The notes beneath the pieces were generated by a model. The model made no database searches. It was given only the letters and a program-made list of their open reading frames with translations, and was not told where the DNA came from. Source: Aegilops tauschii subsp. strangulata (Eukaryota; Streptophyta; Magnoliopsida; Poales; Poaceae). From it: a DNA stretch of 64,000 nucleotides. Below are positions 46,524-56,488 of this stretch, in pieces. Position numbers and translations under genes: made by a program. The stretch covers positions 378,425,633 through 378,489,632 of the forward strand of contig NC_053039.3 of NCBI RefSeq assembly GCF_002575655.3. Direction: 5' to 3'. Each line of letters starts with the position of its first letter. Position 1 is the first letter of the stretch.

Positions 46524-47199
46524 TGATCTACAACAACATAGACATGCAAAATACTATCAGGTACTAAGTTCATGATAAATTAAAGTTCAATTAATCATAT
46601 TACTTAAGAACTCCCACTTAGATAGATATCCCTCTAATCATCTAAGTGATCACGTGATCCATATCAACTAAACCATGCCCGATCATCACGTGAGATGGAG
46701 TAGTTTTCAATGGTGAACATCACTATGTTGATCATATCTACTATATGATTCACGCTCGACCTTTTGGACTCAGTGTTCCGACGCCATATCTGCTTATGCT
46801 AGGCTCGTCAAGTTTAACCCGAGTATTCTGCGTGTGCAAAACCGGCTTGCACCCATTGTATGTGAACGTAGAGCTTATCACACCCGATCATCACGTGGTG
46901 TCTCGGCACGACGAACTGTTGCAACAGTGCATACTCAGCGAGAACACTTATACCTTGAAATTTAGTGAGAGATCATCTTATAATGCTACCGCCGAACTAA
47001 GCAAAATAAGATGCATAAAGGATAAACATCACATGCAATCAATATAAGTGATATAATATGGCCATCATCATCTTGTGCCTTTGATCTCCATCTCCAAAGC
47101 ACCGTCGTGATCACCATCATCGCTGGCTTGACACCTTGATCTCCATCGAAGCATCATTGTCATCTCGCCAACTATTGCTATCACGACTATCGCTACCGC
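46524..47199 (-). mobile_element. Leader fragment of copia element Q
   Basis: Colinear with the M leader (about 42790-43440) and cut at ctaccgc (47199) by the CACTA end. Q's 5' LTR is not found to the right within the window. Confidence 0.8.
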
Positions 47200-47832
47200 C
47201 ACTACAAAAAAAGACACATCCGTGACATTTTGGGCCGAACGAATTTTTTCCTGTCATACTTATGACACTTCTATGACGATAATTGTGACAAAACCCGGTA
47301 TCATCATAGATGTGGTGGGGTCCTACTTCTATGACAAAAAATCATGACAGAAAATGGGCTTTTCGTCCTGGGCGGGCCGGAGACGTAGCTGCATGACATT
47401 CTTTGGGCCGTCCATGATGGAAAAAACCGTGGTAGAAGCGAGGGCGAGGAAAATATCAGGGAGTTCCCGGCTACGGTGGGTGGTCGGGGGCCGAGCGATG
47501 CGCGTTTCTCGCATACGTACGCGCATGTGTGCGAGGCATTGCGCTCTAACTGAACCCGAGCGAGCGTTGGGCTCTAACTGAACGCGAGCGATTGCACTGC
47601 AGGCTACGCGTTACTAAACCCGAGCGATTGATCGATGGCTGTTAACTGAACCCGATCGAGCGATTCCTTCGCTACTGCTGCTAATTGAAGCCGATCGATG
47701 CTGCCTCTGGATGAACAGTGAGCGTTGTTGCGGGGTTTGGATGAACAGTTCCCGGTGGGGGTCGGATGAACAGGAACCCGTGGTAGTAGAGGCCGTTGCC
47801 GCTGGATGAACAGTACCCTGATCGATCGAGCC

Positions 47833-48020
47833 GGTGGATGAACAGGACCCCGTGGAGGGCTGGATGAACAGGACCCCGTGGAGGGCTGGATGAACAGGAC
47901 CCCGTGGAGGGCTGGCTGAATAGTAGCCGGTGGAGGGCTGGTTGAACAGTAGCCCGTGGAGGGGTGGTTGAACAGGACCCCCGTGGAGAGGGCTGGTTGA
48001 ACAGTAGCCGGTGGAGGAGA
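47833..48020 (+). repeat. 27-bp minisatellite in the CACTA end
   Basis: Units of the form ggatgaacaggaccccgtgg-agggct, the first three nearly identical and later ones diverging to gttgaacagtagccggtgg. Because 27 is a multiple of three, all minus-strand frames remain open across it. Confidence 0.88.
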
Positions 48021-48142
48021 GCACGGTGGAGGTTGGATGAACAGTCGCATGTGGAGGCTGGAGGAGGTCGACGGTGGATGAACAGTAGCCCGTGCAGGCT
48101 GGAGGAGGTCGACGGTGGAGATGAACAGTATCCCGTGGAGTC

Positions 48143-48400
48143 CCGTTTTGCGGTACGCCACACCCCTCCCGATGAACAGGACCCCCGTTTCGACCGTAGC
48201 GCTCCAACACATGTCCGTTTCCTCTGTTTTGCGGTACACCACACCCCTCCTGATCAACAGGACCCCGTTTCGACCGTAGGAGGTCCGTTTCCTCCGTTTT
48301 GCGGTACGCCACACCCCTCCCGATGAACAGGATCCCATTTCCACCGTGGCCGATTGAACACAAGGCCGTTTCCTCCGTTCTGCGGTACACCAGGCCTCGT
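48143..48400 (+). repeat. 71-81-bp tandem repeat in the CACTA end
   Basis: Copies start at about 48144, 48225, 48296 and 48376, each with cgttttgcggtacgccacac and then gatgaacaggaccccgtttc. Confidence 0.85.
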
Positions 48401-48789
48401 TTCCATCGCGTGTTCCGTCCAAGCCGGTTGGCTCCCGATGATCAGCACGCGTTCCGTTGCCTCCCGATGAACACGACGCATTCCGTTGCCTCCCCATGAA
48501 CACGAGGACGATGTAGTTTCTCCGTTCTGACCCAGCCACAGCCATGTACACGAGCCCTGGCCGTACGTATGCGCGAGTAGGCGTTCGAGACCCCGCCTAT
48601 ATGTACGTACGTGGCCATATTTTCTTTCTTGCACCCTGGACGCTGTACGTCTATGTACATGCTACGTGCGCGCCTCTACTACCACACGTGCCCTTCCTTG
48701 CACGGCCACGGTTCATCGCTGCAGCCTGCAGACAGACTGATCGACCAGTATGTACGTACGCTTCGACCGGGTGGGTCTTGACTGTCAGG

Positions 48790-48917
48790 CACTTCCTTGC
48801 GTGCGAAGATGTAGCTGGTGGGTCCCAGCAGTCAGGGTGGCGAATCATTTTTTTGCCCGTAATATGGACGCACTTCCTTGCGTGCGAAGATGTAGCTGGT
48901 GGGTCCCAGCAGTCAGG
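48790..48917 (+). repeat. 81-bp direct repeat in the CACTA end
   Basis: cacttccttgcgtgcgaaga-tgtagctggtgggtccc occurs at 48790 and 48871; a weaker copy begins at 49010. A further pair of related blocks (gaagaagcacgac...ggatggacat) lies at 49381 and 49577. Confidence 0.85.
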
Positions 48918-50800
48918 GGGGAAACGTTTTTATCACGAAACACGGTGGCCCGTCCGGTGGGTCCCTACTGTCAGGTGGATGAATAATTATTTTGCGCGTA
49001 ATAAGGAGGCACTTCCTTGCTGCGGCCGTGGACCCAGCTATCAGCCTCTCCACGTACAGTACTCTTCCGATGGAAGTCGTTCCTTGACCACGTTGACCAC
49101 GCCGCGCCGAGAGCACCACGGCAGTGGACGACGGCGAGGCCTAGGAAGGGGACGACGCGGAGCCGGGGAAGACGCGGCAGTGGATGCCCATGCGGAGAGG
49201 AGTACGAGGGTTCACTGGGTCGGCTGCGGTGTGAGGATGCCGTCGTCGCAGGGCCTGGCCAGCGGTGGGAGTAGTAGGGGGCTGTGAGGCCTCCACGGCA
49301 GCATAGCCGGCCACGGGAGGCAGGAGCAGGCGGCACGACCGAGGCTGCTTTGGGAGGCTGGAGCAAGAAGACCAGAGGTTGAAGAAGCACGACGGCCGTT
49401 GGATGGACATCGTACCATCACTGCAGCTAGAATCGTTTATATTGACTAAGTTGAGAAAGCCCTCAGTACGCGTCAACTTAGTAGGCCCACAGGTCAGCCT
49501 CCGAAACGGTGCGCCCCAGATGTCAGGGGGAGGAATCATTTTTTGGGCGGGTGAAGCTAGAATATACGAGATTGAAGAAGAAGCACGACATCCGTTGGAT
49601 GGACATCCAACGGCCACTATTGCTAGAGCCGTGTGTTGACTATAAGTTGATAAAGCCTTGCATACACGTCAACTTATTTTTTTTAGGGGACACGTCAACT
49701 TAGTAGGCCCACAAGTGTGTGGTAGAGAACTTATAGCCCATTTGAGATTTCTAAGAATGTACAAGCCATTTTTGAATTCTAATGGAATTTACTACAGCAT
49801 TTACAGTTTGTTAAAAGTACAGCCCATTTTCTAGCTAGGACAACGATTAATAATTTCAACCAAACGTTCAGAACAAAATTCAATAAAATTTCCCACATTT
49901 TGATGGGATCCAAAATATTTTTATCCCGAAATTTCTAGTCAGATTAAATACAATTTCAATATAAATTTGTCTTACATAAAAATCCAATGAAACATTGCGC
50001 GCGCAACAATTAATGAAATTAAAAAATTTCAAAATCCCAAAAATAATATTTTATAAACTAATTACGTGTTTGGTGCATTTTTTTATAGTTACAGCCCAGT
50101 TTTTATAATTACATCCCATTTATTATTTCTTAAATCCCATTTTCTTTTTAAGCCTAATCCATCCCTCCTAGGAAAGATTTGCAGCCCAGCGGGGCGGAGA
50201 ATAACAAGTTGACCTTGCCTGGGTATTCCTCAAAAAAAAGTATAGCTGGGCTAGCCATTTTCAGCTTGAAAAAAATTAATATCTGGGCTGGATATCTGGC
50301 CTGGGCTAGACGAGCCACAGCCCGTCCAGTTAATACCCTGCTCTCCTCTGAACAACAACGAAAACATCGCTCAAGAAAAACTCTGCAGTGCTCACACCAC
50401 AAAAACACAAATACTGCTCGAGCTGCTTGGTCCCAGCTGTCGGCCGCTCCTTGTGCAATTCTCTCGTTTATTGACTACATAGGTTGACAATGGTGTGGGA
50501 CCATGATGTCAGAAAACCAGGAGAAAGCAAAAAAAATAGTTGTACATAAAAAGGAGGCACTTGCGTACGTACGGCTATGGCCCTAGTGGGTCCCTACTGT
50601 CATCCAGTCAAAATAAAGTCATCTCCTGAATCCTCATGTTCGTTGACCATGTTGACAATGCTCGGCGCCACGGCGAGCGCAACAACTAAAAGGAAGATGG
50701 AGAGGGCCTCGCGGGCCCTACGGATGGTCTGATACAGCGCTCGCTGCTCATTCAGGAAGCTAGGATCCTCGGACACGTATGAGCACCTTCAAGAGACTGA

Positions 50801-51399
50801 GACGGCATGAAACGGTAAGGCCGTGCTTGGGAGCTCTGGATTATTTCACACCTGTATTAAGATAGAAGTGTAATTTACTCGTCATCGGAAACAATGCGTA
50901 AAATACAGGCATAATGGAACCGAGGGCCCGAGGTCTGTAACGAAAACCGGTGAGTTACATGTGTAATTTGAGAGACCAGTGTATATTTTACTAGTCGAAA
51001 TCGACCAACCAAACGCTTCGCCCGAGACCATCTGCTTTTATTTACAAGCGCTAGTTTAACAAGCGGTTTTGGTTGGACAACGACGATCCAATCACGGCCT
51101 AAGATGATGAGTTGGTTGGAAGATCATATGGTTTCACCTCTAACCTACCCAAGTTGTCGTATAGGCTATGAATGAAACATAAGACAATGAACTTCTTAAG
51201 CACATAAACAACAGAAGAGGATGATCTTCTTAATATGCAAATCACAGGCATTAGCTAAACATGCAAAACAATATGAAGCATTATTCTCAGGAGGCATGGT
51301 GAACAGCTCGTGATGCCGCATGCCACAACATCCCAAGCTCAACTTTGCAATCAAACTCACAAGGCCTGGCATTACATAGACAACATTCAGAACTAACTC
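50801..51399. other. Interval without a recognisable feature
   Basis: No gene. A possible degenerate MITE-like segment (about 50817-51030) has imperfect ends (ggccgtgcttggg / ccaaccaaacgcttcgcc) but I could not confirm it. Confidence 0.4.
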
Positions 51400-51539
51400 T
51401 TAAAATACCTTACATAAGTCAACATTCATGTGACTATGCATCTCAGCAGAGTAAATATTTACTTCTGAACCGAAGACAGGAATAGGAAAAAACGATCGAA
51501 GTTGCTCACAGCAAAGGGCGTCCCACTCAAAAATATCAA

Positions 51540-51670
51540 ATGCATGTCTTCTGGCTAACATCAATGAGCAAAGTTTGACAAGGTTTTCCAATTCCAATAT
51601 ATTAAACTAATGCCTTCTTGCTAACATCAATGGTTAAACTTTGACAAGCTTTTCCCATTCAAAATATGTA
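51540..51670. repeat. Tandem duplication of about 68 bp
   Basis: Two diverged copies of a block containing gctaacatcaatg and then ctttgacaag-g/c-ttttcc, at about 51540-51602 and 51609-51670, within the array. A short minus-strand frame through it (51400-51597, opening with TTG) encodes a helical-looking peptide with block LVKLCSLMLARRHAFDIFEW; possibly an exon, unproven. Confidence 0.6.
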
Positions 51671-51892
51671 ATGCCTAATTGCCTATGATTGTGGAACGGG
51701 CAGGGTTTGTCATCAGTTTGTGTCATCTGATAGTCCGGTGGCTCAAGGTGATGATGAATGATTAGAGAACCATTCGATGTATTGTGCATTATGAAGTATT
51801 ATGGAGGACACGAACCATCTGAACATTTTGTGCAGTTCCACTAAAATCAAGCTGAGCATCCCTGTGGATTTCGTATTTATATGCTGCAAGAA

Positions 51893-52110
51893 AACAAAGA
51901 CATATCCGCACACACATGAATATTGGCCCCAGTGTCAACCCACCAATCGGTGGACTAACAAACTGAAAGTACGGTAAACAGATTACCATACCCAGATGCC
52001 CCATCATTGTTGCTTAGAATGACATTGACAGACTTGGAGTCCTGTCATGTCTTCTTGTACTTGTTTGGGCACTTTTTGCCCAGTGCACTCCACGTGTTGT
52101 AGAGTTGCCT
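51893..52110 (-). pseudogene. Copia gag-end/protease fragment inside the array
   Basis: On the minus strand the frame reads KKCPNKYKKT-stop-QDSKSVNVILSNND, then after a TAG, STDWWVDTGANIHVCADMSLFS. The DTGA motif (51925-51936) is the aspartic protease active site, and the context (zinc-knuckle end, QDSKSVN, WWVDTGANIHVC) is typical of copia polyproteins. It ends at ttcttgcag, a splice-acceptor-like end, right before one of the LDFSGTAQN modules. No LTR or other pol domain is adjacent, so it is an isolated fragment. Confidence 0.65.
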
Positions 52111-53392
52111 ATGCTCTCTGCAGACTAGTCATGTCACCAGCATCTACTAATACTCTGTAAAGCTTCTCGATCATTCCTTTTGTAATGTAGCGCAAACAGT
52201 GGCTGCTTCTTTCTGCAAAGTGGTAAAACCAACTAGACCCACTAATGCAGCAGTTTGCCTTAGGCACATTGGCTCCTTTTGTGCAGTTCAACTAAAATCA
52301 AAGTTGGAATAAAACCGAGCTTTAGTTTTGATATCCCTGTAAGCAACAATAGGTATAAGGGAAACAATTACTGAGAAATAATGGTTGATGACTTGTATTC
52401 CTAGAAGAAAAACATGTACTAATCTACCTTATCTTAATGGGAAACAAAGCAGGAGTGTAGCAATTCTCCATCAGTGTGATTCATTCATATTAACTGAGAC
52501 ATTATCTACAATGCCTTGTTTCAACATGTATAAAGAACGACAAAGCAGAAAAGTACCATTCCTAAAACAATGCGATTGATTCATTTTAACAAAGACATTA
52601 TCTTAACAATAACTTGGTTAAATATGTAGAAAGAACTACAAAGCAGGATAGTACCATTTGTAAAACACTGTAACTGATATATAATAATAGAGACATTATC
52701 TGAACAATACATTTCTTAAACATGTACTCCGGCCGATCCCTAACAGAAATGGTACTCCCGCCGATCCCTAACAAGTGTTGAAGTTTTGAACTAAGATTCA
52801 GTAGTTAATTCCGAGGAAAGTTGGTACTGACCTTTCAAGACCAAGAATTGAAACAACTCCCGAGGAAGATCTAAAAGAGATCTCAACACTTATATGGAAA
52901 TCCGGTCTCATTTTGTGCAGTTCCACCAAAATTAAGCGAAGCAAAATGTCACAATAGCAACAAGTTGAACAGATATCCCTGTTTTAACAGAGGCAAAAAA
53001 GGAATCAATTACTGGCCAATAAAGGAGGATGAAACATGCGGCCACAAAAATGGTAATCCCACCAATCCCTAACAAGTGTTGCAGTTTTGAACTAAGATTC
53101 AATAGTTAATTCTAAGAGTGGTAGTGCTTAATTTTACCATCGGCATTAGATTAAGAAAAAGCGTAAATAGTTCCAGGGGAGAGTGGGCGCAACAACACCA
53201 TGTGCGTCCATCTACTTATCAAGGGGGTGATGCAGAGTTTGTTGTAACAAAGCAACAAGCATCATGTCTGGGTTGGTACCATTTTTGTTCACTACTTAAT
53301 GGGAAAAGAGAGCAATACAATAGCTTCAATTCGACATTTATTTAAAACAGTACCAATACAAGTAGCACAACATCTCAAAACACACTGCACGA

Positions 53393-53641
53393 TCATGTGG
53401 ATGAAGGCAAGTACCAACCTATCATGACGCACACAAGATCACGTACGAACCTGCCAACACGAATAGGAAATCCAATCTCGTTTTGTGCAGTTGCACTGAA
53501 ATCAAGCAAAGTCGCCGGTGTGACGTTTAAGTTTGCTATAGCAACAAGTTGAATAGATATCCCTGTTTTAACAGAGGCAAAAAAGGAAACAATTACTGGC
53601 CAATAAAGGAGGATGAAACAAACGGCGACAAAAAGAAGCAT
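53393..53641 (-). CDS. Small hydrophobic ORF in the array, doubtful
   Basis: ATG at 53639-53641 opens 82 codons. The start MLLFVAVCFILLYWPVIVSF is strongly hydrophobic (signal-anchor or transmembrane-like) and is followed by FASVKTGISIQLVAIANL and LDFSATAQN. The neighbouring copy at about 52950-53040 keeps most of this peptide (FILLYWPVIDSFFASVKTG) before a stop. However, the same DNA has the look of an intron end (pyrimidine run, TTAAAACAG) before GGATATC, so conservation may reflect recent duplication or splicing signals instead of a protein. Function unknown. Confidence 0.25.
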   Translation of the reverse strand: MLLFVAVCFILLYWPVIVSFFASVKTGISIQLVAIANLNVTPATLLDFSATAQNEIGFPIRVGRFVRDLVCVMIGWYLPSST

Positions 53642-53726
53642 CTAACTTATCTTGATGGAAAACAAAGTAGGACAGTAGCATTTCTAAAACGGTTGCATTG
53701 ATTCATATTAACACAGACATTCTCTT

Positions 53727-53755
53727 AAAATTACATTCATTAAGAATGTAATTTT
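53727..53755. other. Perfect 12-bp inverted repeat
   Basis: AAAATTACATTC (53727-53738), loop ATTAA, GAATGTAATTTT (53744-53755). Could be a hairpin in an intron or a tiny transposon remnant. Confidence 0.7.
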
Positions 53756-54257
53756 CTTGTAACAGTGGCATTGCTTCAATTTTCCAACAGCATTCTTAGA
53801 TTAACAACAACAAAATAGTTGTATGGGACATGGGACATGCCAGCACCATGTGCGTCCACACGTATAAATGGGTGATGCAGAGTATGTAGCCAAGCAGCAT
53901 ATCTGCGTTGGTCCCATATTTGTTCTCTTTGAACCTTTTGCCTATGTGAGGGCAGCAAATCTAGTCCTGCACAAACTACCCGACCCCCCAGTTTCTTTCC
54001 CGTTTCAACAAAGAGATCGGTTCCTTACAGATGTGTGTACTGGGTTACCCCCTTTTTCCCTTTTCGACCAACAAAGCGGCTGGATAGCCAGTCTATACTA
54101 CTTTCCCTCCCTCCTTTCCTCATTGAACCATGTTTAGATTCATGCTCCACCCCACCGCACCCTTCTTTCCTCTTTGAACCAAGACTTAGATTCGACTACA
54201 GAATCAAAAAAGATCCGCATGCAGCTAGAGCAATGACGGTTTAAAAGAAACTTATAC

Positions 54258-54573
54258 CTTAGGGTCGTCGGGATGTGGCAAGGCGTGCGGCGGGAGGCCG
54301 GATCTGCCCACACTACGTACGGCAGCAAGGAAGAAGGGGTCGGTGGCCATCCCGCATAGGTGCTGGGTGAAAGAGAACAGCGCAGCCGGCAGTGGATTGC
54401 CTCCCTCGCCGAAGGCGATGGAGTGAACGCTGCACCTCCTCCTCTTCCCAGTGCGACGGGATCCGGACGCCTCCTTCACTAGCTATGAGGGGGGAGAGAG
54501 AGACAGAGGCCAACGCAGTCTTGTTTAGATCTGGTGAAGAGGGTGACTGGGTGAGAGACTGTGAATATAGCAA
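54258..54573 (-). pseudogene. First-exon-like copy B of the array gene
   Basis: Minus-strand GC-rich sequence ending at a splice-donor-like CCTAAG|GTATAAG (exon end 54258), with the stretch GRRRRCSVHS-like in one frame (54258-54479, which opens with GTG). It aligns with copy A at 56118-56359 through the shared ggtgcagcgtt and gtgtgggcagatcc blocks and the identical donor position. It has no ATG in the equivalent place, so it is probably non-coding or broken. Leader sequence with AAACCCTAGC and TATA boxes lies just upstream. Confidence 0.5.
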
Positions 54574-54690
54574 ACCCTAGCAAAGGAACGCTGAGCCTCC
54601 AGCGTGTATATATATATGTAGTGCGGCGAGAGTGTGGAGAGTGCAAACTCTAGCGAACAAGCGCTGAGGCTCCAGCTTATATAGTACTAC
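54571..54690 (-). promoter_or_regulatory. Tandemly duplicated core promoter of copy B
   Basis: Two leader/TATA blocks 73 bp apart: plus-strand caaaccctagcaaaggaacg (54571) with gtatatatatatg (about 54605-54617), and caaactctagcgaacaagcg (54644) with TATATAAG on the minus strand (54676-54683). Both share cgctgag-c/g-ctccagc between. They could give two transcription starts. Confidence 0.55.
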
Positions 54691-54747
54691 ACATATAATG
54701 TAGTACAGACTGAGCTCTGGCGCCTTAACTGCACCTGCTTTTGGTTG

Positions 54748-54789
54748 TATGACAGGTGGGCCAGCCACATTTTGGGCCCACCTGTCATA
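54748..54789. promoter_or_regulatory. Perfect 15-bp inverted repeat upstream of the promoter
   Basis: TATGACAGGTGGGCC (54748-54762), 12-bp loop, GGCCCACCTGTCATA (54775-54789), about 65 bp upstream of the TATA box. The TGACAGGTGGGC core resembles the palindrome at 1417-1441 in the gypsy LTR. Confidence 0.65.
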
Positions 54790-55139
54790 AACACAATTTA
54801 AAGCTGCGTCCATATAGTACTCGTGTATAATACTAATATATAGTGGAGTGGTTTTCTTATTCTCTCCATGACAATTGTTTTAAATTGTGTAAGTACGAAA
54901 CGAAACTCTTAATTAAACGTACCAGTGAAGAAAACTACTACTTCTGATGAACTAACGATCCACGCGTCCTGGTCGCACTTCCTGTCTGGGGCATGCGGTA
55001 CACTACCCTCTCTTAAGTGAACAACCACACATGCGCCAAATTATCGGAAACGTGTGAGAGTGTGTACAAATAAAGAATTTTAATTTCAATTATCGGAAAG
55101 GTTTGAGAGTATGTACAGTTTGCCCTCTCTCAATAATTA

Positions 55140-55420
55140 TGGTTTGTTGTGTTCGGCCTAAACTTGGTCAAACTTTACAAAGTTTGACTTCAGTCAAATC
55201 TAATATGCGGAGTAAATAAAAATGGAGGGCTACTACGTCCATCCGGGTTTTTAGTCCACACCATTTTTTAATCAAAGTTAATAGCTGGACAAATAAAATT
55301 ACAGGGGAGCTGAAGACAAAGTTGTGAGAAGGCTTAGAAATCAATACAAAACTTATGATCGTAGTACCAACGTCGATCCTTCTTCGAGGAAACATTTGGT
55401 CATAGCCAATTGTGTGATAA
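55140..55420. mobile_element. Stowaway-type MITE remnants
   Basis: acttggtcaaactttacaaa...gcggagtaaa...atggagggctac resembles the right end of a Stowaway/Mariner MITE, and tacgtccatccgggttttta right after it resembles the start of another, joined at TA. Both are diverged. MITEs of this type are usually enriched near genes. Confidence 0.4.
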
Positions 55421-56117
55421 AATTGCACCAACGTGAAAGACGACTGGATCATAGGTCATCGTGGTGATGCATCATCCATTTGGCATCAAGTTTGGGTGAG
55501 GAACCTATGAAGTTCGACAAATCCTCACTGTGGTCTGTTTCTTCTCATTAATCAAGCTCGAGGAAGGAAGAACCACGTGGTAGAGGACAATGAAGCGGAA
55601 CAACAATGGCCATCCAATTTTGTGCAGTTCCACTAAAATTGAGGAAGACATGCCCGGGTATGGAGATACGCATCGTTGTTTGAAAAAATATAAAAAAGTG
55701 ATATAGTGTTGTTACTTTGTTTTGGCAGTGGTACAAGATTAACAACGACATCTCAATTGTCAATAAGAATTAATGAAAAGTACACCAACAAACAGAAGCA
55801 TCATGATTATCTTGATGGGAACTAAACCAGGATACCCGAGAAAAAAAAGCATTTCTTCATTTAACTAGTGATAGTATTAGATAAGCAGCAACAATAGGAG
55901 CATATGGACAATGACCGCACAACCACCATGTACTTTTTGTCGAAACAACATGTATACCTCCACCGAGGCATAAATCAGGACAACTTTTCGAGTGGCATTT
56001 CCTCTATAATAGTAGGTGATGTGGCACCAGCCGACGAACCCTAGCTGGGGAGTAGTCGCATAGAAGAAAACCCGCGTGCAGCGACCTGGGGAGCTGGACC
56101 AGTACAAGAAGTTATAC

Positions 56118-56359
56118 CTCAGGTGGGCGAGATGCCGCTTAGGCGGGCGGGCGGGATCTGCCCACACGACGACAGCGAACAAGGGCGCGGAGGACCTTCG
56201 TCCACGCCAGCGCCGGCTGTGAGAGGACGGTGCGCATCGGCTTCCTCCATTGCCGACGGCGACAACGTCAACGCTGCACCTCCTCACCTCCCGCAGTGGA
56301 CGGGATTCGGTCGGATCTGTGACCACCGGTGAGGACAGAGATAGTGTGGACACTGTCAT
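56118..56359 (-). CDS. First-exon-like copy A of the array gene (partial, unrecognised)
   Basis: ATG at 56357-56359 lies about 65 bp after a TATA box and is followed by a codable, GC-rich stretch that begins MTVSTLSLSSPVVTDPTESR and contains RRWRGRRSSAP and FAVVVWADP. It ends at a splice-donor-like CACCTGAG|GTATAAC (exon end 56118), the same position as in copy B. Without splicing the frame stays open to 55877 (160 codons). Later exons cannot be assigned with confidence; candidates are the modules at about 55900 and 55618-55639. No domain recognised. Ser/Arg/Pro-rich composition might suggest an organelle-targeting peptide, but this is a guess. Confidence 0.35.
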
Positions 56360-56420
56360 CTTGTTTTGATATGGAGAGGGTGAGAGAGCGAGACGCGAGA
56401 AACCCTATCAAACAAGAGGC

Positions 56421-56428
56421 TATATATA
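56421..56428 (-). promoter_or_regulatory. TATA box of copy A
   Basis: TATATATA on the minus strand, followed 30-60 bp downstream by a pyrimidine-rich leader and the ATG of copy A. The leader includes AGGGTTT, a common plant 5'UTR motif also present in copy B. Confidence 0.5.
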
Positions 56429-56488
56429 CAATGGAGTAAAAAAATCTCTCCATAGCAGTGGTTTTAAATAGAATACGTGTGTTGCCGG

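Larger units (their letters stand above)
47200..50800 (+). mobile_element. CACTA DNA transposon end with repeat-rich subterminal region
   Basis: CACTACAAAAAAAGACAC at 47200 is a CACTA-superfamily terminus and interrupts element Q. What follows is typical of large Triticeae CACTA elements: GC-rich, TGAACCCGAGCGA and TGAACAGGACCCCGTGG repeats, gtgggtccc-a/t-agc/ctgtcag units, and later AT-rich sequence with repeated 'cagccca'. Related motifs recur to about 50.72 kb. No transposase is seen and no inverted terminus (TTTTTTGTAGTG) is found in the window, so the right boundary is approximate and the element may be truncated or extend further. Confidence 0.7.
51400..56459 (-). repeat. Array of degenerate, exon-like modules of an unrecognised minus-strand gene
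   Basis: A minus-strand motif TTTTAGTGGAACTGCACAAA and variants occurs five times: 51825-51847, 52277-52298, 52911-52932, 53481-53502, 55618-55639. Before most copies lies a pyrimidine-rich stretch ending in CAG and then GGATATC or similar, which looks like intron end plus exon start. Where readable the motif codes LDFSGTAQN-like peptides. Longer duplications link the copies: 52911-53330 with 53481-53950 (including ccatgtgcgtccatc and gggtgatgcagag) and a 60-bp block at 52749 and 53051. Two first-exon and promoter copies lie at 54258-54690 and 56118-56428. I recognise no protein family; it may be a decayed local gene family, a non-coding RNA locus, or cargo of the CACTA element. Confidence 0.55.

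Noticed and set aside
47604..48551. 315-codon minus-strand ORF and two shorter overlapping ones
   Set aside because: Open because of the 27-bp and related repeats; three overlapping frames are open at once.
50817..51030. A possible hAT- or Harbinger-like MITE
   Set aside because: The ends match only weakly and no target duplication could be shown.
54616..54621. gtagtg as the missing CACTA terminus
   Set aside because: Not preceded by a T-run and no match to the reverse of CACTACAAAAAAAGACAC; it lies in a TATA-rich promoter-like stretch.
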